This document shows positions 42,892 to 51,938 of a DNA stretch of 64,000 nucleotides, piece by piece. Under the pieces are notes generated by a model. That model did no database searches and was not told the origin of the DNA. It saw nothing but the letters and a program-made list of their open reading frames with translations. Both the position numbers and the translations under genes were made by a program. The stretch covers positions 62,001 through 126,000 of the forward strand of contig NZ_BAYB01000019.1 in NCBI RefSeq assembly GCF_000685035.1. The letters run 5' to 3'. Source of the stretch: Paraburkholderia ferrariae NBRC 106233. GTDB lineage: Bacteria; Pseudomonadota; Gammaproteobacteria; Burkholderiales; Burkholderiaceae. How positions within the stretch are numbered: the first letter of the stretch is position 1; every line of letters begins with the position of its first letter.

Positions 42892-44718
42892 TTAGTCGGC
42901 CGTTGCCTCGCGGCTCGCGCGGCGGCGCTCGTGCTCCTTCAGGTGGCGCTTGCGCAGGCGGATCGACTGCGGCGTCACTTCCACGAGTTCGTCGTCGTCG
43001 ATGAATTCCACCGCGTATTCGAGCGACATCTGGATCGGCGGCACGAGGCGCACGGCTTCGTCGGTGCCCGAGGCGCGCACGTTGGTCAGCTGCTTGCCCT
43101 TGATCGGGTTCACGACGAGGTCGTTGTCGCGGCTGTGAATGCCGATGATCATGCCTTCATAGAGCGCGTCGCCCGGCTTCACGAACATGCGGCCGCGGTC
43201 CTGCAGCTTCCACAGTGCGTAGGCGACAGCGGCGCCGTCGTCCTGCGAGATCAGCACGCCGTTGCGGCGCTCGCCGAGCGAGCCTTCCTTGATGGGACCG
43301 TATTCGTCGAACACGTGGCTCATGAGGCCCGTGCCGCGCGTGAGCGTCATGAATTCGCCCTGGAAGCCGATCAGGCCGCGCGCCGGAATGCGGTACTCCA
43401 GACGCGTGCGGCCGCGGCTGTCCGAAGCCATGTCGAGCATTTCGCCCTTGCGGCGGCCGAGCTCTTCCATCACGCCGCCCTGGTGCGCGTCTTCGACGTC
43501 CACGGTCAGCATTTCGTACGGCTCCATCTTCACGCCGTCCACTTCGTGCAGCACCACGCGCGGACGCGAAACGGCCAGCTCGTAGCCTTCGCGGCGCATG
43601 TTTTCGATCAGGATCGTGAGGTGCAGTTCGCCGCGGCCCGACACTTCGAAGGTCGTTTCGTCGCCGGTGTCCTTCACGCGCAGCGCCACGTTGTGGTTCA
43701 GCTCCTTCGTGAGACGGTCGCGGATCTGGCGGCTCGTCACGAACTTGCCTTCGCGGCCGGCGAGCGGCGAGGAGTTCACGAGAAAGTTCATCGTGAGCGT
43801 CGGCTCGTCCACCGTGATCATCGGCAGCGCTTCGGGGTTGTCGATCGCGCAGATCGTGGCGCCGATGCCGATGTCTTCAATGCCGTTGATCAGCACGATG
43901 TCGCCCGCTTCGGCCGATTCGACCTGCACGCGCTCGAGGCCGCTGAACGACAGCACCTGGTTGATCTTGCGGTTCATCACCTCGCCTTCCGGGCCGAAGC
44001 GCAGCGCCACCGGCTGACCCGGCTTGATGCGGCCGCGCTTGATACGGCCGACGCCGATACGGCCGACGTAGGTCGAGTAGTCGAGCGACGTGATCTGCAG
44101 CTGGAGCGGACCTTCCGGATCGGCGTCGCGCACCGGCACGTGTTCGAGGATCGCCTCGAAGAGCGGGCGCATGTCGCCTTCGCGCGCGGAAGCGTCGAGC
44201 GACGCGTAGCCGTTCAGGCCCGATGCGTAGACCACCGGGAAGTCGAGCTGCTCTTCGGTCGCGCCGAGCTTGTCGAACAGGTCGAACGTCTGGTTGATCA
44301 CCCAGTCGATACGCGCGCCCGGGCGGTCGATCTTGTTGACGACCACGATCGGCTTCAGACCCAGCGCGAGCGCCTTCTTGGTCACGAAGCGCGTTTGCGG
44401 CATCGGGCCTTCCACGGCGTCGACGAGCAGCAGCACCGAATCGACCATCGAGAGCACGCGCTCCACTTCGCCGCCGAAGTCGGCGTGGCCCGGGGTATCG
44501 ACGATGTTGATGTGGGTGCCTTCGTACTCGACCGCGCAGTTCTTCGCGAGAATCGTGATCCCGCGCTCTTTTTCGATGTCGTTCGAGTCCATGACGCGCT
44601 CGGCGACCTGCTGGTTGTCGCGGAAGGTGCCGGACTGACGCAGCAGTTGATCGACGAGCGTGGTCTTGCCGTGGTCGACGTGGGCAATGATGGCGATGTT
44701 GCGAAGGGCGCGGGACAT
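42892..44718 (-). CDS. typA: ribosome-binding GTPase TypA/BipA
   Basis: 608-residue translational GTPase. G1 AHVDHGKTT at 12-20, G2/G3 ERGITILAKN and DTPGHADFGGEVER, G4 NKIDRPGA, then EF-G-like domains III and V and the family-specific C-terminal domain (SLEYAVEFIDDDELVEVTP, LRKRHL). TypA/BipA aids 50S assembly and growth in the cold or under stress. The ATG at 44718 has AGGTTCC upstream; an earlier Met at 44754 adds a non-conserved stretch. Monocistronic, with its own promoter and terminator. Confidence 0.95.
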   Translation of the reverse strand: MSRALRNIAIIAHVDHGKTTLVDQLLRQSGTFRDNQQVAERVMDSNDIEKERGITILAKNCAVEYEGTHINIVDTPGHADFGGEVERVLSMVDSVLLLVDAVEGPMPQTRFVTKKALALGLKPIVVVNKIDRPGARIDWVINQTFDLFDKLGATEEQLDFPVVYASGLNGYASLDASAREGDMRPLFEAILEHVPVRDADPEGPLQLQITSLDYSTYVGRIGVGRIKRGRIKPGQPVALRFGPEGEVMNRKINQVLSFSGLERVQVESAEAGDIVLINGIEDIGIGATICAIDNPEALPMITVDEPTLTMNFLVNSSPLAGREGKFVTSRQIRDRLTKELNHNVALRVKDTGDETTFEVSGRGELHLTILIENMRREGYELAVSRPRVVLHEVDGVKMEPYEMLTVDVEDAHQGGVMEELGRRKGEMLDMASDSRGRTRLEYRIPARGLIGFQGEFMTLTRGTGLMSHVFDEYGPIKEGSLGERRNGVLISQDDGAAVAYALWKLQDRGRMFVKPGDALYEGMIIGIHSRDNDLVVNPIKGKQLTNVRASGTDEAVRLVPPIQMSLEYAVEFIDDDELVEVTPQSIRLRKRHLKEHERRRASREATAD

Positions 44719-44795
44719 AGGAACCTGGGTACAGTTGAGTGCGCCAGCCCACACGGCCAGGCCACGCGACGAAAGCGCACTTTTGGGAACCTGAA

Positions 44796-44822
44796 ATTAT
44801 AGCACGCGGGAATGACATTCCC
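44796..44822 (-). promoter_or_regulatory. typA promoter (extended -10) with adjoining 15-bp palindrome
   Basis: The minus strand reads TGCTATAAT (44804-44796), a perfect extended -10 element. Immediately upstream, 44808-44822 is a perfect palindrome GGGAATG-A-CATTCCC, placed where the -35 would be. No TTGACA-like -35 exists, so the palindrome may be an activator or repressor site. Confidence 0.6.
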
Positions 44823-45051
44823 CAGTGTTGACCCTGTCGCCAGCCCCAAGTTTGGCCGGCGGTGGGCACTGCGCCGCGCTCGCCCCCTCTTCCGCCCGCC
44901 GGCCGGCCCTTCCCCGGATTGCAGCCCGCCACTCTCGTCATCTCCGCCAGATCCTTGCAGGGCAAGGCTTTGGCCGGAATTTGCCCGGCCGGCCCGGCGC
45001 CGATTATGACCTTATCCTGCAAAGGTTATTCAGCGAACAGAGAATAGTCCC

Positions 45052-45081
45052 TTGCCGCGTCAAGTAACCGCATTTTATAAT
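45052..45081 (+). promoter_or_regulatory. sigma-70 promoter of the marR-efflux operon
   Basis: TTGCCG (45052-45057) and a perfect TATAAT (45076-45081) are spaced by 18 bp, 36 bp before the marR start. The rest of the 44823-45051 stretch shows nothing clear. Confidence 0.65.
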
Positions 45082-45117
45082 TCCTGCCTGGTCAACCATT
45101 GCACTCGCAGCTGAATC

Positions 45118-45612
45118 ATGACGGACCCGACTCCTACGCCCACGCCCGAAGTGCTCAATTACGACTTCGGCGAAAGCGTCGGCTACCTGATCGCCAGGGT
45201 GAGATCGACCATGCTGAACATGGTCAACCAGCGCACCGTCGCCGAACTGGGCGTAACGAGCCAGCAGGCGAGCGTGCTCTTCATGGTGGCGAGCGGCAAG
45301 TGCGTGCTGGCCGCCGAACTGGCGCGCGAGTACGGCATCGACGCGAGCGCCGTCACGCGGCTCGTGGACCGGCTGGAAAAGCGCGGCCTGCTGCAGCGCG
45401 TGCGTAGCTCGGAAGACCGGCGCGCGGTGCGGCTCGCTCTCACGCCCGAGGGCCTGGCTATCGCCGTGCGCATGCCGGCGATCTTCACTAGTATCACGGA
45501 CAAGCTCATGACCGGGCTCTCGCCGGAGGAAGCGGGATTCCTCAAGAGCATGCTGCGGCGGGTGCTCGCCAATAGTGGCGATGCCACCCAGAATCCGCCG
45601 GCGAATTCATGA
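45118..45612 (+). CDS. MarR-family regulator of the efflux operon
   Basis: 164 residues. The winged helix is typical: recognition helix ALASGIDAS-like (REYGIDASAVTRLVDRLEKRG) and wing RSSEDRRAVRLALT with the conserved Asp-Arg-Arg. A hydrophobic helix (VTSQQASVLFMVASGKC) precedes it; Cys near residue 62 could be redox active. MarR repressors release DNA on binding phenolic or lipophilic compounds. It is the first gene ahead of an outer-membrane factor, an EmrA and an EmrB, so it most likely represses this operon. The operator is not obvious in the leader. Confidence 0.88.
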   Translation: MTDPTPTPTPEVLNYDFGESVGYLIARVRSTMLNMVNQRTVAELGVTSQQASVLFMVASGKCVLAAELAREYGIDASAVTRLVDRLEKRGLLQRVRSSEDRRAVRLALTPEGLAIAVRMPAIFTSITDKLMTGLSPEEAGFLKSMLRRVLANSGDATQNPPANS

Positions 45613-45698
45613 CGGGGCAATCAAATTTGAAAGCGTCGCAAAGAAAAATAGCTGCATCGTCCAGCATCACTGTCACTTCTCACGCATCGAGACGAGCC

Positions 45699-47288
45699 AT
45701 GAACTCCCATTCCCTGTCCAGCGGACCGCAGCCCCGGGCGTCGCTCAGCCGGGCCGCGTCGGCCACGGCGGCGGCGGTCGCGGCGCTGGCCCTCGCGGGG
45801 TGCGCGAACTATTTCGGCATCAAGAGCGACAAGGCGGTCGAAGCGCCGCAGCAGTTCGAGACCTCGCAGAGCATCCCCGCGCAGGGCGGCCAGTGGCCGA
45901 CGCTCGACTGGGCGAACCAGTTCGGCGACCCGCAACTGCCGAAGCTCATCGACGAAGCGCTCGAAGGCAACCCGAGCATCGCGCAGGCGCAGGCGCGCAT
46001 CGCGAAGGCTTCGTCGTACATCGAAACCTCGAAGTCGGCGCTCATGCCGAAGGTCAACGCGAGCTACTCCTGGAACCGCGAGCTCTATTCGGCGAATGCG
46101 CTCTATCCCCCGCCCTACGGCGGCACCTGGTATAGCGAGAACAACGCGCTCGCGAGCGCCTCGTGGGAGCTCGACCTGTGGGGCAAGAACCGCCAGCGCC
46201 TCGCGCAGGCGGTCTCGCAGCAGAAGGCCGCCGAGGCCGACATGCAGCAGGCGCGCATCACGCTCGCCGCATCGGTCGCGCGCACCTACAACCAGCTCGC
46301 GCAGCTCTACGCGCTGCGCGACATCGCGGCGCGCGAGATCGGCAACCGCAAGACCATCGGCACGATCACCAACGGGCGCGTGGTCGCGGGGCTCGACACC
46401 AATGTCGAGCGCGAGACCGCGAACGGCAACATCGCGACGAGCCAGGCGAATCTCTCGCAGATCGACGGCCAGATCGAAACCGTGCGCTACCAGTTGGGCG
46501 CCCTGCTCGGCAAGGGTCCGGACCGCGGCCTGCAGATCGCGCAGCCGGTGCTCAACCCGCTCGCCAACATCGCGCTGCCCGACAACCTGCCGGCCGATCT
46601 CGTTGCGCGCCGGCCGGACATCGTCGCCGCGCGCTGGCAGGTGGAAGCCGCCATGCACGACGTGAAGGAAGCGAAGGCCGAGTTCTATCCCGACGTGAAC
46701 CTCGCGGCGGGCTTCGGCTTCGACGCCTTCGGGTGGGGCAAATTCCTGAACTTCACGAGCCGCCAGATGCAGCTCGGGCCGGCCGTGCATCTGCCGATCT
46801 TCGACGCGGGCGCCCTGCGCGCGCAGTTGAAGGGCCGCTATGCCGACTTCGATCTCGACGTGGCGAACTACAACCAGACGCTGATCGGCGCGTTCCAGGA
46901 CGTGGCGACGCAGGTGTCGTCGATCCGCTCGGCCGACAAGCAGCTCATCGACGCGCAGCGCGCCCTCGACGCTTCGACGAAGGCATACCAGCTCGCCGTG
47001 ATCCGCTACCGCGCGGGCCTTTCGGAACAGCTGCAGGTGCTCAACGCCGACCAGAACCGCCTCGCCGCGGAACAAACGGTGACGGACCTCAAGGCGCAGC
47101 GCCGCGACGAGCAGATGGCGCTCATCAAGGCGCTGGGCGGCGGCTTCGACGCAGCCGATGCGGGCCTCACGCCGCCGGCCGAGGTCGGCAGCGAAGCGCA
47201 GGGCCCGAACGGCGCGCCGTGGAGCGGCACGACCGTGCCGGTGCAGCCGGCGTCGGCCGCGGCGCCGGCAACGGCCGCAGCGAACTGA
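45699..47288 (+). CDS. NodT/OprM-type outer-membrane efflux lipoprotein
   Basis: 529 residues. Signal peptide with lipobox LAGC (Cys35). Two repeated TolC-like halves follow, each with long coiled helices (for example IAQAQARIAKASSYIETSKS and TRYQL-type NLSQIDGQIETVRYQLGALL). WELDLWGKNRQ and PADLVARRPDIVAARWQVEA are family landmarks. It forms the outer-membrane duct for the EmrAB-like pump encoded next. A Met at 45609 overlapping the marR stop would add 30 hydrophilic residues before the signal, so I prefer 45699. The C-terminal ~40 residues are Ala/Pro-rich. Confidence 0.9.
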   Translation: MNSHSLSSGPQPRASLSRAASATAAAVAALALAGCANYFGIKSDKAVEAPQQFETSQSIPAQGGQWPTLDWANQFGDPQLPKLIDEALEGNPSIAQAQARIAKASSYIETSKSALMPKVNASYSWNRELYSANALYPPPYGGTWYSENNALASASWELDLWGKNRQRLAQAVSQQKAAEADMQQARITLAASVARTYNQLAQLYALRDIAAREIGNRKTIGTITNGRVVAGLDTNVERETANGNIATSQANLSQIDGQIETVRYQLGALLGKGPDRGLQIAQPVLNPLANIALPDNLPADLVARRPDIVAARWQVEAAMHDVKEAKAEFYPDVNLAAGFGFDAFGWGKFLNFTSRQMQLGPAVHLPIFDAGALRAQLKGRYADFDLDVANYNQTLIGAFQDVATQVSSIRSADKQLIDAQRALDASTKAYQLAVIRYRAGLSEQLQVLNADQNRLAAEQTVTDLKAQRRDEQMALIKALGGGFDAADAGLTPPAEVGSEAQGPNGAPWSGTTVPVQPASAAAPATAAAN

Positions 47289-47398
47289 GCGGCACGTCGG
47301 GCAGCCCGGCCCGAGCGCCCTGACCGAACCCGGCACGAACCCGGCGCAAACCACACAGCATCGAACGAACAGCAAGAGAGAACCTGGAGATCACTCCC

Positions 47399-48640
47399 AT
47401 GAGCACCCCCCAGCAACCGGCGGCCGCCCCGCAGAACGCGAGCAACGGCAAGCGCAAACGCATGATGACGCTGCTCGTCCTCGTGATCGTGATTGCAGCC
47501 ATTGCCTACGGCCTCTATTACTTCCTCGTCGCGCGCTTCTCGGAAAGCACCGACGACGCCTACGTGAACGGCAACGTCGTGCAGATCACGCCCCAGGTGA
47601 CCGGCACGGTGATCGCCGTGAACGCCGACGACACGCAGACCGTCAAGTCCGGCGATCCGCTCGTGCTGCTCGACCCCGCCGATTCGCGCATCGCGCTTCA
47701 GCAGGCCGAAGCGAATCTTGCGCAGACGGTACGCCAGGTGCGCGGCCTCTTCGCCGACGACAACCAGTACGAAGCGCAAGTCGCGGTTCGCCAGGCCGAC
47801 CTGTCGCGCGCGCAGGACGACCTGCGCCGCCGCATGGAAGTCGCGTCCACGGGCGCCGTCTCGCAGGAAGAAATCTCGCACGCCCGCGACACGGTGAAGA
47901 GCTCCGAAGCGGCGCTCGCCGCCGCGCAGCAGCAGCTCGCCGCGAACCGCGCGCTTACCGCGAACACCACCATCGCCACGCATCCGAACGTGATGGCCGC
48001 CGCCGCGAAGGTCCGCGACGCCTACCTCGCGAACGCGCGCAACACGCTGCCCGCGCCGGTCACGGGCTATGTGGCCAAGCGTTCGGTGCAGGTCGGCCAG
48101 CGCGTCTCGCCGGGCACGCCGCTCATGTCGGTGGTACCGCTGAACGCCGTGTGGGTCGATGCGAACTTCAAGGAAGTGCAACTGAAGTACATGCGCATCG
48201 GCCAGCCGGTCGAAATGACGGCCGACGTGTACGGCTCGTCGGTCGTCTATCACGGCAAGGTGGTGGGCTTCTCGGCCGGCACCGGCTCGGCCTTCTCGCT
48301 GCTGCCCGCGCAGAACGCAACGGGTAACTGGATCAAGGTCGTGCAGCGCCTGCCGGTGCGCATCTCGCTCGATCCGGCCGAACTCGAAAAGCATCCCCTG
48401 CGCATCGGCCTCTCGATGCAGGTGGACGTGAGCATCAAGGACGATTCGGGCAGCCAGCTCGGCACCGCGCTGAACACGGTCTATCAGACGAACGTGTTCG
48501 ACAAGTACGGCGACGAAGCCGACGCCGAGATCGCCCGCATCATTTCGGAAAACGCAGGCCGCAGCGCCGACAGTGCATCGGGCGATACCGGCAAGACCAA
48601 GGTTTCGTCGGCGGCCGGCGCCAGGGCCGCCCGCGGTTAA
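47399..48640 (+). CDS. emrA: EmrA-like periplasmic adaptor (HlyD family)
   Basis: 413 residues. A short basic cytosolic end, one membrane anchor (LLVLVIVIAAIAYGLYYFL), a split lipoyl domain (VNGNVVQITPQVTGTVIAV, then GDPLVLLDPADSR), a long coiled-coil hairpin (~100-200) and the beta-barrel domain (GYVAKRSVQVGQRVSPGTPL). It links the inner-membrane EmrB carrier with the outer-membrane duct. GGAG lies 12 bases before the ATG. Middle gene of the operon. Confidence 0.93.
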   Translation: MSTPQQPAAAPQNASNGKRKRMMTLLVLVIVIAAIAYGLYYFLVARFSESTDDAYVNGNVVQITPQVTGTVIAVNADDTQTVKSGDPLVLLDPADSRIALQQAEANLAQTVRQVRGLFADDNQYEAQVAVRQADLSRAQDDLRRRMEVASTGAVSQEEISHARDTVKSSEAALAAAQQQLAANRALTANTTIATHPNVMAAAAKVRDAYLANARNTLPAPVTGYVAKRSVQVGQRVSPGTPLMSVVPLNAVWVDANFKEVQLKYMRIGQPVEMTADVYGSSVVYHGKVVGFSAGTGSAFSLLPAQNATGNWIKVVQRLPVRISLDPAELEKHPLRIGLSMQVDVSIKDDSGSQLGTALNTVYQTNVFDKYGDEADAEIARIISENAGRSADSASGDTGKTKVSSAAGARAARG

Positions 48641-48674
48641 GCGCGCGCGTGCATAGCCAAAAAGAAGCGAATTA

Positions 48675-50237
48675 ATGGCAGAGCAACAAGTCGTCCATCC
48701 GCCGCTGCAAGGCGCGCAGCTCGTGATCGGCACCATCGCCGTGTCGCTCGCGGTGTTCATGAACGTTCTGGACACCTCGATCGCCAACGTGTCGATTCCG
48801 TCGATCTCGGGCGACCTCGGGGTGTCGTCCGACCAGGGCACGTGGGTCATCACGTCCTTCGCCGTGGCCAACGCGATCTCGGTGCCGCTCACGGGCTGGC
48901 TCTCCGACCGCATCGGCCAGGTGCGCCTCTTCATGGCGTCGATCGTGCTGTTCGTGATCTCGTCGTGGATGTGCGGCCTCGCGCCCACGCTGCCCTTCCT
49001 GCTCGCCTCGCGCGTGCTGCAGGGCGCGGTGGCCGGCCCGATGATCCCGCTCTCGCAGACGCTGCTGCTCGCGAGCTATCCGCGCGCGAAGGCGCCCATC
49101 GCGCTTTCGATGTGGTCGATGACCACGCTGATCGCGCCGGTGGCGGGGCCGATCCTCGGCGGCTGGATCTCGGACAACATCTCGTGGCCGTGGATCTTCT
49201 ACGTGAACATACCGGTGGGTATCGTCGCCGCGTTCGCCACGTGGGCGATCTTCCGCAACCGCGATTCGGTCGTGAAGAAGGCGCCGATCGACGGCGTGGG
49301 CCTCGCGCTCCTCATCATCTGGGTAGGCTCGCTCCAGGTGATGCTCGACAAGGGCAAGGATCTCGACTGGTTCTCCTCGACCACCATCGTCGTGCTCGCG
49401 CTCACCGCGGTCATCTCGTTTGCGTTTTTCGTGGTGTGGGAGCTGACCGACAAGCATCCGGTGGTCGATCTCTCGCTCTTTGCCCGGCGCAACTTTACCG
49501 GCGGCACGATCGCGCTTTCGGTGGGCTACGGCCTCTACTTCGGCAATCTCGTGCTGCTGCCGCTGTGGCTGCAGACCGACATCGGCTACACCGCGACCGA
49601 CGCGGGCCTCGTGATGGCGCCGGTGGGCTTCTTCGCGATCCTGCTTTCGCCCATCACGGGCCGCATCCTGCCGCGCACCGACCCGCGCTACATCGCGACG
49701 ACGGCCTTCGTGGTGTTCGCGCTGTGCTTCTGGATGCGCTCGCGCTACACGACGGGCGTGGACACGTGGTCCCTCACGGTGCCCACGCTGATCCAGGGCA
49801 TCGGCATGGCCGGGTTCTTCATCCCGCTCGTTTCGATCACGCTGTCGGGCCTGCCCGGCAACCGGATTCCGGCGGCCTCGGGTCTTTCGAATTTCGTGCG
49901 GATCATGTGCGGCGGCATCGGCACCTCGATCTTCGAAACCGCGTGGGATCACCGCACGACCTACCATCACGCGCGTCTCACGGAAGTCGCCACGCCGACC
50001 AGCCCGATCTTCAACCAGTCGATCCAGCAGATGCAGAGCGCGACCGGACTCGACACATCGCAGGCCCATGGACTCTTCGACCGCATGCTGTCGCAGCAGG
50101 CCGCGCAGCTCGGCGTGAACGATCTGTTCTTCATTTCGTCGGCGATCTTCATCTTGCTGATCGCGCTGATCTGGATCACGCGGCCCGAGCGCGCGGGCGG
50201 CGCCGATGCGGGCGCGGCGGCGTCGGCGGCGCACTGA
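48675..50237 (+). CDS. emrB: EmrB-like drug:H+ antiporter (DHA2 family, 14 TM)
   Basis: 520-residue MFS exporter with about 14 hydrophobic segments. DHA2 landmarks: NVLDTSIANVSIPSI in helix 1, GWLSDRIGQVRLF after helix 2, and the antiporter motif C in helix 5 as APVAGPILGGWISD. It should expel hydrophobic weak acids, uncouplers or antibiotics together with EmrA and the lipoprotein duct. The leader AAAAAGAAG is a weak ribosome site. A strong terminator follows. Confidence 0.93.
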   Translation: MAEQQVVHPPLQGAQLVIGTIAVSLAVFMNVLDTSIANVSIPSISGDLGVSSDQGTWVITSFAVANAISVPLTGWLSDRIGQVRLFMASIVLFVISSWMCGLAPTLPFLLASRVLQGAVAGPMIPLSQTLLLASYPRAKAPIALSMWSMTTLIAPVAGPILGGWISDNISWPWIFYVNIPVGIVAAFATWAIFRNRDSVVKKAPIDGVGLALLIIWVGSLQVMLDKGKDLDWFSSTTIVVLALTAVISFAFFVVWELTDKHPVVDLSLFARRNFTGGTIALSVGYGLYFGNLVLLPLWLQTDIGYTATDAGLVMAPVGFFAILLSPITGRILPRTDPRYIATTAFVVFALCFWMRSRYTTGVDTWSLTVPTLIQGIGMAGFFIPLVSITLSGLPGNRIPAASGLSNFVRIMCGGIGTSIFETAWDHRTTYHHARLTEVATPTSPIFNQSIQQMQSATGLDTSQAHGLFDRMLSQQAAQLGVNDLFFISSAIFILLIALIWITRPERAGGADAGAAASAAH

Positions 50238-50286
50238 GGTAGCCAACGCGGCGACGGCAAGCGTCATCGCCGTGCGCCGGATACGA

Positions 50287-50325
50287 AAACGGCACGCCCG
50301 GTTTGACAACCGGCGTGCCGTTTTT
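50287..50325 (+). terminator. strong bidirectional terminator, emrB / truB
   Basis: AAACGGCACGCC and GGCGTGCCGTTT pair perfectly, with an inner CGGTT-TGAC-AACCG extension, followed by TTTTTGC on the plus strand. The minus side is also preceded by AAAA, so it may end truB transcripts as well. Confidence 0.88.
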
Positions 50326-50366
50326 GCTTTTTCTTTCTTCTGCTCTCTTCTGTCAGCGCGCGACGC

Positions 50367-51335
50367 TCACGACGCCGCGCCGCTCACCACGAGCCGCTCC
50401 GGCGCCAGCACGCCGTTCGCCGCCTTCGCGACGCCCAGCAGGCGCGCATCGTCGCCATACACCCGCACGCGCGCGGCACGCTCCCACTGGGCACGATCGC
50501 CCGCCAGTTCGTGCAGCGGCAGCCGCTGGCCATGCGTGAAGCGGCGCGACGCCTCGGCGTCCAGCGTCACGGCCGGAAAGGTCGAAAGCAGCGCATCGAC
50601 CGGTTGCAGCCAGGCGTCGCGTGCGACCTCGTCGGCGGCAGTGAGCGCATCGAGCGTCACGGCATGGTTCAACGTGAGCGCGCCCACGCCGGTTCGCCGC
50701 AGCATCACGAGGTGCGCCCCGCAGCCGAGCACCTCGCCGATATCCTCGGCCAGCGTGCGCACGTAAGTGCCCTTGCTGCAAGTCACGCGAAACGTCACGT
50801 CGGGCAACGCGCAGGCGATCATCTCGAGCGCGAGGATCGTCACCTGGCGCCCTTCCCGCTCGACCACCTGGCCCGCGCGCGCGTATTCGTAGAGCGGCTT
50901 GCCGTCGCGCTTGAGCGCCGAGTACATGGGCGGCACCTGCACGATCTCGCCGACGAACTGCGTCATCGCCCCGCGCACGGCCGCCTCGTCGCAGCGAACC
51001 TCGCGGGTTTCGACCGCTTCGCCCTCGGCGTCGCCCGTTGCCGTGCGGATGCCGAGGCGCATCGTCGCTTCGTAGGTCTTGTCGGCGTCGAGCAGATCCT
51101 GGGAGAACTTGGTGGCCTCGCCGAAACACAGCGGCAGCAGCCCCGAGGCGAGCGGATCCAGCGTGCCGGTGTGGCCCGCCTTCTTCGCACGAAGCAGGCG
51201 TTTCGCGCGGATCAGCGCGTCGTTGCTGGAGAGGCCAACCGGCTTGTCGAGCAGCAGCACGCCGTCGATCAGGCGCCGCGGCACCTTGGGTCGAGGTGCA
51301 GCCGGTTCGGGGGAGGAGGAGGAAGAAGCTGTCAT
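50367..51335 (-). CDS. truB: tRNA pseudouridine-55 synthase
   Basis: 322 residues. Makes pseudouridine 55 in the T-loop of tRNAs. Catalytic Asp60 lies in KKAGHTGTLDPLASG; other landmarks are GVLLLDKPVGLSSN and the later VTCSKGTYVRTLAEDIGE, with a PUA-like C-terminal domain. A short Ser/Pro-rich N-terminal extension is seen. It follows rbfA by 146 bp in the usual order nusA-infB-rbfA-truB. Confidence 0.95.
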   Translation of the reverse strand: MTASSSSSPEPAAPRPKVPRRLIDGVLLLDKPVGLSSNDALIRAKRLLRAKKAGHTGTLDPLASGLLPLCFGEATKFSQDLLDADKTYEATMRLGIRTATGDAEGEAVETREVRCDEAAVRGAMTQFVGEIVQVPPMYSALKRDGKPLYEYARAGQVVEREGRQVTILALEMIACALPDVTFRVTCSKGTYVRTLAEDIGEVLGCGAHLVMLRRTGVGALTLNHAVTLDALTAADEVARDAWLQPVDALLSTFPAVTLDAEASRRFTHGQRLPLHELAGDRAQWERAARVRVYGDDARLLGVAKAANGVLAPERLVVSGAAS

Positions 51336-51481
51336 GTCGAACAGAGAAAACCAGCGGAACGCGGCGCGTTCATCCGCCGCGTGGTGGCAGCGGATGGCGT
51401 GGGTGTACCCGAAAGCGGGCCGCCGCGTGGCTAGACGCGTAGTCAGGCGCGCTAATGCGGGTCAGGCGTGCTCAGGCACAC

Positions 51482-51856
51482 TTACGCGTCGTCGTCCTTC
51501 GCGCGCGTCGAATTGGCCTCGTCGATGAGGCGCGACATCTCCACGGCACGCTCGACCGTCTTGTCGTAGTGGAAATGCAGCGTCGGCACGGTATGAATGT
51601 GCAGGCGCTTGAAAAGCAGGTTGTGCAGATGGCCCGCCGCGTGGTTGAGCGCGTCCTGGGTTGCCTGCGGGTCGCCCGTGAGCGTCGTGAAGTACACCTT
51701 GGCGTGCGCGTAGTCCGGCGTCAGCTCGACGCTCTGGATCGTCACGAGGCCGATGCGCGGGTCCTTCACTTCGCGCGACACGAGTTCGGACAGATCGCGC
51801 TGGATCTGGTCCGCGATCTGCACGTTGCGATTCGGAGAGGAACGCTTTTTGGTCAT
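51482..51856 (-). CDS. rbfA: 30S ribosome-binding factor A
   Basis: 124 residues with the single KH-like fold of RbfA: VQIADQIQRDLSELVSREV, DPRIGLVTIQSVELTPDYAHAK split over two strands, and the terminal HFHYDKTVERAVEMSRLID. It matures the 16S rRNA 5' end and is needed in the cold. GAGGGTGG precedes the ATG. It lies 82 bp behind infB. Confidence 0.96.
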   Translation of the reverse strand: MTKKRSSPNRNVQIADQIQRDLSELVSREVKDPRIGLVTIQSVELTPDYAHAKVYFTTLTGDPQATQDALNHAAGHLHNLLFKRLHIHTVPTLHFHYDKTVERAVEMSRLIDEANSTRAKDDDA

Positions 51857-51938
51857 GATTTATCCACCCTCTTGCAAAAAAACAAACGGGCGGAGCCGGC
51901 CAGCGCCCGCCCCGCCCGCATTGCGTAGCGCCTGAGAA

